NCBI RefSeq assembly: GCF_026151205.1
Contig: NC_087074.1
Span: forward strand, 5,024,001 to 5,084,000
Source of the DNA: Bolinopsis microptera
Lineage: Eukaryota > Ctenophora > Tentaculata > Lobata > Bolinopsidae
DNA length: 60,000 bases
Direction of reading: 5' to 3'
Under the pieces are notes generated by a model. It saw only the letters and a list, made by a program, of their open reading frames with translations, searched no databases and had not been told where the DNA came from. Of the stretch, positions 51,205 to 60,000 are shown one piece after another. Numbering within the stretch: the first letter of the stretch is position 1; each line of letters starts with the position of its first letter. Position numbers and translations under genes: made by a program.

Positions 51205-52077
51205 TTGCACCTAAACTTAAGCTCTTTGACTACTCCTACAAGATTAGCCTTGCTAAAAGTCGCCTGAAAAAGGCACTTCTAAAGCTGCAACATGCTTATA
51301 ATGATTCGGCATGGACCACAAGCGATTATGACATAATGCAGCTGTCATTTGAAAACAATCCCCTTCATCAAATTTAATCCAGTGATCTCGGCCCACAGGC
51401 TCCTCCTATTAAACAATTTTGATTTTTGTAAATGTGTGCTGACTCCACCACCTATGTATTTAACCTAATATTTAGTGTATTACAGGTAGAAATTGACTTA
51501 GGTAGGTATTTTTCTCTTAGGTAGATATTAAGAATTTGGATAATTTCTTAATTGTATGACTATTTCCATTACTGAGACGTTTTTAATATTTAATTTAGGA
51601 GGGTTTTTGAAATTTTTATAGGACTGGTTCACAGAGTGAACAGATTCCAGATTTATATAATTTTAAACTGATATTTAATAAATGATTAAAAGAACAAATT
51701 TTAAAGTTGCCATTAGATCCAAAAATACACCCATTATGCTCACTTAAAAACAACTCTAAATCAGTAGGCTGTCACTCTATTAATGCACCACACCGCTACC
51801 TCCACTGCACTAATAGTTATACAATAAATTCTACAATCCTAATTTTGTGTCGTGATGGAGACCGGTGTTCATACAAAACATTTACTAGGTTGCCGTTTGG
51901 TGTGAGCAATAGCGAACAGCACGCACACTCCTTTGCCCCGTCAACCTATATCTAATCTATTTAAAGAGTGACAACCATACTGCACATTGAATTAGGATTC
52001 CGTTAAATATCAAATTGATTTATTGTAAACTTGTTTAATCTGTAATAAATGGCATAAAATTGAAATTTTTGTTTAAC
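51205..52077 (+). mobile_element. 5'-truncated LINE (copy B) inserted in copia
   Basis: It matches the minus strand of 43498..44425, covering the last about 55 LINE codons (stop near 51377) and the 3' untranslated region, ending ATTTTTGTTTAAC. The 4-bp duplication TGAA flanks it (51201-51204, 52078-52081). Several small deletions distinguish it from copy A. It inserted in the same orientation as copia. Confidence 0.88.
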
Positions 52078-52081
52078 TGAA

Positions 52082-53485
52082 GGTCAGAAAACGATTGGTG
52101 TGAGGTGGGTAATCACAAAGAAGATAAAGAATACCACGAATGTGTACAAGGCACGGTTAGTTGCTCTAGGCTATCAGGAGAAAAATCAAGCAATACGATC
52201 AGATTCCCCAACATGCAGTAGGGACTCAATCAGATTGGCAATTACTCTTTTGCAAGCAGAGCATTGGAAACTGCAGCACATTGATGTACAGGCTGCTTTT
52301 CTACAGGGAAAAGATATCTCAAGAACAGTATACATTAAACCACCAAATGAAGCTAAGGTATCTGGAAAATTGTGGAAACTCCTCAAATGCATGATCTATG
52401 GCTTGGTCGATGGTCCAAGAATGTGGTATGTCGAACTAAGAGATACCCTAGTAGAGCTTGGTGTAACAGTGTCAGTGTACGATGAATCATTTTTCTTTTT
52501 ACAGAGAAATGATAAGCCGTGTGGAATCATAGTGATCCATGTTGATGATCTTATGTTTGGAGGACTGGAAATATTCATCAAAGAGGTCATTGGTGCCTTA
52601 AAAATGAAATACAAGCTCAGTATGGAAGTCGATACATCCTTTACGTACACTGGGCTCGATCTCAGTCAAAGTTACAGGGCAATCAAAATATCACAGCTGG
52701 GTTATGTAAATCAAGTGAGCAGAATCAAAATCGACCAGAACAAAGTAAAACTGAATGCATGTCCAATCAATGAGGCAGAAAGAAGTCAGTTGCGATCAGT
52801 AGCAGGACAGCTGCTCTGGGCAGCAACACAGTCACGACCAGATATTGCGTATGGCACATGCATTGCATCCAACTCCTATGCTTCGGGAACGATCAAAGAT
52901 CTGAAACTGGTGAACAAGACAATTGTGTTTATGCAGAAAAACCCACTGTCAATCAGGTTTCCTTCACTTGACCTTCAACACACAACAATGGTTGTATTCA
53001 GTGATGCTTCCTTTGGTAACCTGGCTGATGGATCCTCACAAGGTGGGCATCTTGTATTGATGGTTGACCGATCTGGTCAGTGCTGTCCACTTACATGGCA
53101 GAGTAGAAAGATAAAGAAAGTATGTAAGAGCACATTAGCTGCTGAAAGTTGGGCATTAGTTGACGGCCTGGAGTCTGCAGAGCTGATTAAAGCGCAGTGG
53201 AATGAAATTGTGAAAATAGATGTTCCTATAGTCTGTATAACGGATTGCAAGTCTCTCTTTGATGCTGTGAAAACAACAAACACCCTTGAAGACAAAGGGT
53301 TGAGAATTCCCATGGCTTGTCTAAGACAACGATTCAACAGAAATGAAGTACGTTATGTGTGGGTTCCAACAAATCTCCAGCTTGCAGACTGTTTGACAAA
53401 GGCTGGTGCATCTTCGTCTTTGTTGCGTGAGGTGTTAGAAAAATGGACACTTCCTAGTGAACTGAGACAGTACTCTGTATTGTAA
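52082..53485 (+). CDS. copia polyprotein, third part (reverse transcriptase and RNase H)
   Basis: The frame resumes with GQKTIGVRWVITKK, the start of copia reverse transcriptase. Visible motifs are YKARLVALGYQEK, DVQAAFLQG, the catalytic HVDDLMFGG (52538-52549) and, in RNase H, FSDASFGN, STLAAESWAL and the ADCLTK end. The segment is 468 codons including the stop at 53483-53485. The three parts add up to 1455 codons in one frame, so no decay beyond the two insertions is evident. Confidence 0.93.
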   Translation, partial: GQKTIGVRWVITKKIKNTTNVYKARLVALGYQEKNQAIRSDSPTCSRDSIRLAITLLQAEHWKLQHIDVQAAFLQGKDISRTVYIKPPNEAKVSGKLWKLLKCMIYGLVDGPRMWYVELRDTLVELGVTVSVYDESFFFLQRNDKPCGIIVIHVDDLMFGGLEIFIKEVIGALKMKYKLSMEVDTSFTYTGLDLSQSYRAIKISQLGYVNQVSRIKIDQNKVKLNACPINEAERSQLRSVAGQLLWAATQSRPDIAYGTCIASNSYASGTIKDLKLVNKTIVFMQKNPLSIRFPSLDLQHTTMVVFSDASFGNLADGSSQGGHLVLMVDRSGQCCPLTWQSRKIKKVCKSTLAAESWALVDGLESAELIKAQWNEIVKIDVPIVCITDCKSLFDAVKTTNTLEDKGLRIPMACLRQRFNRNEVRYVWVPTNLQLADCLTKAGASSSLLREVLEKWTLPSELRQYSVL

Positions 53486-53733
53486 GCTCAGTAATTGATG
53501 TAATGTGTAATGAACGTTGGAATTGAACTATTAAACTGTAATGTATAATGAAAGTTAGAACTGAACTTTTAGAATAAAAAGTGTGAATGAATGAGAATGA
53601 ATTATTTGATATAATTCTATTGTTTTGATTGAATTGACCCACGGCAGAATCTGTGTTTTAAAGGTAGCTCAGTTTGATACTTGGGTATGTTGTTTTTAGG
53701 GATTTTTAATATTTAAACATTTTTAATATTTGA

Positions 53734-53751
53734 GAGAAAGTTTAGGGAGAT
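53734..53751 (+). other. Polypurine tract before the 3' LTR
   Basis: The purine-rich run GAGAGAAAGTTTAGGGAGAT ends at the 3' LTR border, where plus-strand priming of copia DNA is expected. It is interrupted by TTT, so the exact primer is unclear. Confidence 0.55.
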
Positions 53752-53934
53752 TGTGAACTTGATATTCTCCTATTATATTTTATATGTTTGTATCTATATT
53801 TGAATGTGAGTTAATTCCCTATATTTCAGGAGTATGTTATATATATGATGTCTCTGTTAGCCGTGGGGTCTTTGTATATCTATTGACTTCTTTCCTGACT
53901 TATCAACGTGTGTCATTGCTTCTCTGATTTAACA
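53752..53934 (+). repeat. 3' LTR of the copia element
   Basis: Same 183 bases as the 5' LTR. It is followed directly by the AAACT target duplication at 53935-53939. Confidence 0.95.
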
Positions 53935-53939
53935 AAACT

Positions 53940-54033
53940 CTCTTGTTCTTGCACATGTTAGGAACTTGTTTAGGTATGCCTCTTTATCACCAAAGAGGAC
54001 CCGTACGCAGTGTTGGTAAATCGTGATGTAGTA
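53940..54033 (-). mobile_element. Continuation of LINE copy A beyond the copia insertion
   Basis: Read on the minus strand this 94-bp piece is open and joins in frame to 44689 across the AAACT duplication. It encodes YYITIYQHCVRVLFG followed by AYLNKF, the usual run-up to the LINE C-terminus. The next insertion (54034) cuts it again. Beyond 57400 I could not follow the frame. Confidence 0.65.
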
Positions 54034-55022
54034 CAGTCAAATCCGTCCTAATTTAAGCCTTTGTCGGACAAAATTCGCAACAAAGCGATTTTAACGGGAT
54101 ATGGTCGGGACAGGTCCCAGGAATCATTCCAGAGAGTTCCCAAAAAAAAAGACTTCAGGAAAATCCACAATTACCACTTTTCTACCACCTTTTTACCACT
54201 TTGGTTTTCCGCAAATAAGTCACGTTCTAAATATCCTAGAAGATTCTAGTTTAAAGCAGTGTGTTTAGAAAACAAAGAAGAACAACTTTCTCTTTAACAA
54301 CTTTTTCAAAAATAAATTATTTAATTAATTAATTAAATAATTAAAAATTTTTCAAATATTTTAAAAATATATTTTGATAAAAATGTTCACAATTACATTC
54401 CACGTATAATGAACTAATTTTTATAAAACTTTTGAAAATTTTCACTTTCAATATTTTGGACTTGTAAAATTTTCGAAATTTGTAAAGAATAACCACTATT
54501 TACCACTTTTTACCACATTGAATCTCCGCTAATAAAACAACTTCTGAATCTTGTAGAAGGTTCTAGATTGAACCAGTGTGTTCAAAACATAAAAGAGAAC
54601 ATCTTTTTATCTGACAACCTTTGGATAAGATAATCAATTGATTAATTAATTAAATATTAATTAAATTTTTAAAAATTTAAAAATATAATTTTTATCAAAA
54701 ATATTTGCCGTGACGTGAAACGTAAAATGAATTTACTTGAATAACAGAACATACATCGTCACATAGATTAGAATTAGATAACAGATAAAAAGAGATCCAG
54801 ATAAATGGAATAAACGGTAAAATATACAAATTTGTACGATACTATTATAGCTAATAACTATTAAATATTAACACATCATATCTCTCGACTTAGTATTGTG
54901 CTTAACTGTATTGTTAAAATGGTTGTTTAAACAAGACTTAGCAATTTTTCAATCGCTAACTAGAGATCTTATCTCTGATTGTCAGTTTATCGTTTGGAAG
55001 TGTAAGCTTCAGCTTTTACTTT

Positions 55023-55794
55023 ATGTTGACTTCTCTTCGTAAAAAAGTTAAATATGCTAAAAATCGAGGACTGAAATCACACCAAATAGTTGACATTTTG
55101 AAAACAGAAGAACACATCGTGTGCCTGATACTCTACGCGTGCAGATTCTATGTAAGTAGCTGTCAACTAATATACAATAATAGTAATATGTTTTTACCGT
55201 TTTACTTTTCAGTTTTATGTCAACCGAGACTCGAGAGCGCAACTAGAGGCATTCTCAACCAATACTATGTTTTAATTTACCAGGCAAATGAGGAGTTAAT
55301 TCCGGTGAATAGGAGTTAAACCCCAGGTACTATTTTAACTATTTATCTTTTAAGTAAGTACACTAACTTTTAAACTATGCCCAGCAAGTTTGAAACGGAT
55401 GGTTACAGTCCTATTCATTATCCTGAGGCCTCTCATACTCTGTATAAATAAACAAACCATCGTAACACAGGTTGGATCAACATTCAACAACCCCTGGTCA
55501 CTGAACGAAATTAAACGGCAGTACAACGGCCTGACTGATTCTGCTCAGAGTGACGTCTATTGTGTGTTATTGCAGACAGTGATCATAGACCAGTTCCAAA
55601 GATTCATATCGGCCAATGAAGATGAGTCCGTTGTAACTGAGTCAGAACCATCTTTAGTTCACGAACACAGTTTAAACAAATATCCATTCTGTAACGTAGA
55701 GATCGCACCAAATGATAAATCCTCAAATCGGATTACAGACAGGGTAAGTTATTGTGTGGGGGAGGGGGGAGGTGGTATAGTACACATACGTTAG
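55023..55794 (+). pseudogene. Exon-like open frames in the cargo region
   Basis: A frame starting MLTSLRKKVKYAKNRG ends at a clean donor (TTCTAT|GTAAGT, 55152). A second, open across the start of this region, contains NPWSLNEIKRQYNGLTD and ends at AGACAGG|GTAAGT (about 55743). An acceptor TCTCCGTAG at about 55860 would add a short in-frame tail ending HYRNRSE and a stop. The pieces do not join into one convincing frame, so I treat them as a decayed gene, possibly the N-terminal part of the pseudogene that follows. Confidence 0.35.
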
Positions 55795-56339
55795 GCTCTT
55801 ACTAATTCGCTCGCCCAAAAATTTCTCCGACGTGACTTTTATTATTATTATTTCTCCGTAGCTTAGTGCACTAGATTCCCACTATCGGAATCGTTCTGAA
55901 TAGCCGATCCTTACCAACTCCGTGGATCCGACTGGTGGTGTCTGATCCAGTGAATGAGTGGCATAGAAATCGTGCAGAAAGCCCAATTACGGTATCCTAA
56001 CATCCTGTCACGTGATTATCGATTGGGTAATCATTGATAACCCAATCAGTTTCGCTTACGAGATAAACAAATTGCTTGATAACTTCGTCATTTTCAATCC
56101 GTTTCGCGCCATCTTTTCAGATCATATTCCGAATGTAATGGCCTATTGCAATATGTTATAGTGCAGTTTACAGCATGTTCGCAAACACGAGTACATGTTG
56201 ATTATAAGACTCAACGTATGTGTATTAACTCACGGCACCACCACTCCCCCTAAACGTAACTTGGAGGATATTTTGATTTCTAAGTGTTATTTAACGACCA
56301 CGTTGCTGCTACAATACCGATTTGAAACATTACTCATAC

Positions 56340-56636
56340 AGGGGGCAGCACTTATCGTGTTTACCATCAGCTGCAGGCGTGGGATGAGAATGACCTTATA
56401 GATCCGATAAGCTGGGGAATGGGGATGGAAGATGAACAATGGGGCGCATGTTCCAGTGACCACTCTTATGAGTACAGCTCCGAAAAAGCTCATTCAAAAC
56501 ATCAGTTGCAACTGTTTTATGTTTAAAGTCAGGTTGTGGCAATGCTTGTTCATGCAGAAAAGCAGGAATACATTGTGGATCAACCTGCCTCAAATGTCAG
56601 CACAATTGCACCAATGTGCCAGCTGAGGACTCATAG
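56340..56636 (+). pseudogene. Frameshifted C-terminus of a cysteine-rich invertebrate protein family
   Basis: Three overlapping frames read in turn YRVYHQLQAWDEN...ISWGMG, then HVPVTTLMSTAPKKLIQ with NISCNC, then SGCGNACSCRKAGIHCGSTC...CQHNCTN and a TAG at 56634. Together they follow the C-terminal pattern of a large uncharacterised protein family in cnidarians, insects and other invertebrates: 'YRVYxQVQxW ... WGW ... P-A-P..LL..I.C.C ... C.CRKAGL.C...C..C....C.N'. Two frameshifts make it a pseudogene here. The family match is from memory and needs a protein search. Confidence 0.65.
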
Positions 56637-57400
56637 GTAAGACTCTTATCTAGTATATATGGTTATATAAAGTACTGCTTCGATTTTCCGATTAGTTTAA
56701 TGAAAAGTTGTCAATTATTCGTGTTATGTAATTTTAAAATATTTTGATCGAAAATAATTATTATAATTTTTGAATATTTGTTTAATAATCGATTAACTAA
56801 TTAATTAATTATTTAATCCAAAGGTTATCAGATAAAAAGATGTTCTCTTTTATGTTTTGAACACACTGGTTCAATCTAGAACCTTCTACGACATTCAGAA
56901 GTCGTTTTATTAGCGGAGATTCAATGTGGTAAAAAGTGGTAAATAGTGGTTATTCTTTACAAATTTCGAAAATTTTACAAGTCCAAAATATTGAAAGTGA
57001 AAATTTTCAAAAGTTTTATAAAAATTAGTTCATTATACGTGGAATGTAATTGTGAACATTTTTATCAAAATATATTTTTGAAATATTTGAAAATTTTTTA
57101 ATTATTTAATTAATTAATTAAATAATTTATTTTTGAAAAAGTTGTTAAAGAGAAAGTTGTTCTTCTTTGTTTTCTAAACACACTGCTTTAAACTAAAATC
57201 TTCTAGGATATTCAGAACGTGACTTATTTGCGGAATACCAAAGTGGTAAAAAGGTGGTAGAAAAGTGGTAATTGTGGATTTTCCTGAAGTCTTTTTTTTT
57301 GGGAATTCTCTGGAATGATTCCCGGGACCTGTCCCGAAAATATCCCGTTAAAATCGCTTTGTTGCGAATTTTGTCCGACAAAAAGACGTATTTGACTGTA

Positions 57401-60000
57401 CTAATGGAATGTATTATTAGGATGGTCAGGAGTCCTGCTATGCCAATCAGAGGCGGCTCGTGGGTAGGGTGTTTTAGCTTTCGGACGATATTTTGGGGGC
57501 TAGATAAGTTCTGGATGTATCAAAAGCAAGACCAGAAGAGATTTTGCCGTCGAAAAAATGAACTTTAAACATGTCCAAGTAACACTCGCCAGACTAAAAA
57601 AATGTTGTTTTTCTTAACTCTCACAGATCACTACAAATTACAGAGTATTAGGCAGGCATTAAGCATCAGCAAGCAGGCGTTAAGCATCAGCATTTCAGCA
57701 AGCAGGTGTTCAATAATTAGGAGGGAAAAAAGGTGGGTGTATCTCAACCCACCTTGCTTCAAATAACAAATATCAAACCATTTTCACGAGCCACAGGCCC
57801 CTGTTGCAAAATACACACAAATTCTGAGATTTGGGGTGTTTCTGAAACCCACAGTACTTTACTTGCATGTGTATTTGGTTGGCTGAGTAATGTGGGTGCA
57901 TCTTGACACCCAAACACCCACACAAGCTGCCCTGATACCAATTGATCCTTTAATTTTGTGCACTGTAAACCATATCATCTGGAGTGCTTCACAGATTGAG
58001 CCACCATAATTCCAGAACTGAAACCTATCTTGCAGTAATCACTTAAGGGGACATACACCAAAACCTTTTTTGAAATCTGGCCTCAAAGGACTTAGTAAAA
58101 CTCATGTAAAAAAAGGGCCAAAAATGGCAGATTTAAGGCTTAAAATGCCTATAACTCAAAAAGTATCAGTTTTAAAAAAAAATAATTTTTACAGAATCGT
58201 AATCAGCTTGATAAGACGAATCTTTTAGTACCAAATAGATGATTTTAGAAGAAAAATTGTCTTTCTCGAATTTTCTAGCTCGAACACAAGGGTCCCCCCT
58301 GACTTTTGGCTGAATCACTTTATTAAGGGGCTGGTGGTCACATTAATGTGATCATGGATATTGATGTTTTCTGAAAGAGGAGAGTAAGATCTGCAAGATG
58401 CTTTTTATTCCATTAAAAATATTGATCCTGGCCAAAGTTATGGATCTATAAGGTCAGTGTGTATGTAATTTTCAGCACAATTCACCAAAAAATTACCATT
58501 TTCAAACTTTTATCCTCTTCTCCTCATGAGGTTTACATGATAGGATCGTTTTAAAACATGACAGGCACCAATTAGACATTATTTAGTGGTCTAATATTAC
58601 CCGCTGCTCAAAGTTTCTTCCTATCGTATAGTCCTAGATAAAAAATAACATTTTCCTCCTACAAGTGCAAATTACTATACATTGAATGTTTGTTTTATTT
58701 TGCAGCTCCTGATTAATTTGATCGACTAGTATTAGAATACCAAATGGAATTGAACCAAGAATGGTGCCAAACTCCAAAACCAGTCCAAAAAAATCAGTAA
58801 TTTTCCTGTGCTAATCAGTGACTTCCAAGAAAGGGTCAGTCGCAGATCACGGTTAAAATCATGACCATTAATTGTGGCGGTTTTTTGGGCATCCTGCCAT
58901 ACTTTTAGTATTAAACCTGCCATGATATAAACGAGTAAGGTATCTAAATTATTGAATATTCATTTGTGTTGCAGTTGCAAAATTTTATAACTCAATTTAA
59001 AACAAATATCAAACCCTTACTTAAGAACTTTTGACACTATTTTATAATTCAATCCAAAACAAATATCAAACCCTTTCTTTAGAACTTTTCGGACTTATGA
59101 CACAATTTTTTTCTGTTTCTAAGTAAAATAATTAGAAGGATTTTTGAAGGATTTTTGGAATGATTGGGAAGTAATTATAATGGGGAGAATTGAGGAAACC
59201 AATTATGTTATTAATTTCGACTGACTTGAATGTCCTGCACAGCAGATTGAAGCTTCTTAAATTATTTTTTATTCTTATTGTATTGCTGTGTAAATTTGAT
59301 TCTAATTCTAATTCTAATTCTAATTTAAAGAAACACACAATGAATATCTTAGGTATAATCCTGATATTGCTAACAATTTTGTATCAACTTATATAGTAGC
59401 GGAAAGCATAATTGGTTACAATTTTACTGGGTCTTTGTACCTAGCATTTTAGGTTGATTTATAAATGAATGTAGAAATATTTTGATGACGTGTGATGATG
59501 TTTGTTTCATTATTTTTTATTTGATTTGATTTGATCAGCTCATTTTAAAGAAAAAGGCCCAAGTCTTCTCAAGTGGTCATTAGCAGGGTCCTATTCTAGA
59601 CCAATCCAACTTTAAAGGTGATAATTCTTTTAATGTTAAGACTGTCCAGGACTCCTGGATTCTGGAATACATCTTCCTAATGAACAGTCACTGTGGTAGT
59701 CACTCTTTAGCCTCTGGGGCAAGTTTCTGAACTTTAGTCTCCTCTGGAAGGTAAAGCAGGTGCACCAAAATCAACCAAGATTGAGTATATAATTCTCATC
59801 CAATCCAGGCCCACAAGATGCGACCATGTTATTATGTTTATTACAATGATATTTCTGAAAAGATGGGAAAGATTAAAAGATTATATTTATATCCAACCTC
59901 CTGAGCCGGTACTCATTTCCTCTCTGAGCTAGCTAGTGTATATCAGTTTCTTGTTGGTGTTTTGTCTGTGTTTGTTTGTCCGTAGTAGGAATTTACTGTA
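57401..60000. other. Right flank, no supported gene
   Basis: AT-rich sequence with short repeats (CAGCAAGCAGGYGTTAAGCA near 57650, TAATTC near 59300) and no open frame longer than about 100 codons that looks coding. LINE copy A may continue into the first part, but I could not follow it. Confidence 0.4.

Larger units (their letters stand above)
44690..53934 (+). mobile_element. Full-length Ty1/copia retrotransposon with two nested insertions
   Basis: It is bounded by 183-bp LTRs that read identical base for base and begin TG and end CA, with the 5-bp target duplication AAACT (44685-44689 and 53935-53939). Without the nested foldback (47174-50517) and LINE (51205-52077) plus their duplications, it is about 5.0 kb, the usual copia length. 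Integrase before reverse transcriptase makes it copia rather than gypsy. Identical LTRs mean a recent insertion, and the nested elements are younger still. Confidence 0.95.
54034..57398. mobile_element. 3.4-kb pogo/mariner-like element with about 0.6-kb inverted repeats and cargo
   Basis: The ends are CAGTCAAAT(C/A)CGTC and inverse, flanked by TA on both sides as in Tc1/mariner/pogo elements. Arms 54034..~54655 and ~56795..57398 pair closely and each hold two blocks of TACCAC(TTT) boxes followed by TCTAGAAG-type repeats. The 2.1-kb centre is not transposase-like but contains exon-like frames and the cysteine-rich pseudogene below. It inserted into LINE copy A about 100 bp from the copia 3' LTR. 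Confidence 0.8.

Noticed and set aside
57759-57941. 60-codon minus-strand open frame in the right flank
   Set aside because: No motif, splice signal or similarity to the LINE frame expected on that strand.

Overview
The window is animal nuclear DNA of about 37% GC by eye. Genes are split by GT-AG introns, proteins carry metazoan extracellular modules (VWD, C8, TIL, VWC, Ig), and introns and flanks are full of young transposable elements and minisatellites. Nothing is prokaryotic. The species cannot be fixed from the sequence; the mix fits an invertebrate such as a cnidarian or other early-branching or lophotrochozoan animal (inference).

Left third (384..11676, minus strand): one complete 29-exon gene that I could assemble by hand. 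Every junction is GT-AG, every phase matches, and the coding sum is 4500 nt (1499 residues plus stop). It encodes a secreted modular protein with two VWC/VWD/C8/TIL/VWC/Ig units and an Ig tail, probably an extracellular-matrix or ligand-binding protein. Its introns hold an 11-bp minisatellite and an array of palindromic TGACGTCA sites.

Middle (12595..39475, minus strand): a ten-exon gene of about 27 kb encoding a basic, Ser/Pro/Lys-rich protein I do not recognise (827 residues in the preferred model). Its last intron contains a second complete gene on the same strand (14902..17338), encoding a secreted 724-residue protein. Its other introns are landing sites for non-autonomous DNA transposons: a hAT-like element with subterminal satellites, a mariner-like element with an internal hairpin, a 3-kb element with 0.75-kb inverted repeats, a TTAA-flanked element and several MITEs. 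They also carry an 813-bp (GA)n tract and other satellites.

Right third (39.5-60 kb): a nested transposon cluster. A LINE 3' end (minus) was hit by a Ty1/copia element (44690..53934, identical 183-bp LTRs, TSD AAACT). The copia element was then broken by a 3.3-kb foldback element (TSD CAT) and by a second copy of the same LINE family (TSD TGAA). Removing both insertions leaves one open gag-pol frame of 1455 codons including the stop. Next to it lies a 3.4-kb long-inverted-repeat element (54034..57398, TA target) carrying the frameshifted end of a cysteine-rich invertebrate protein family. The last 2.6 kb has no gene I can support.
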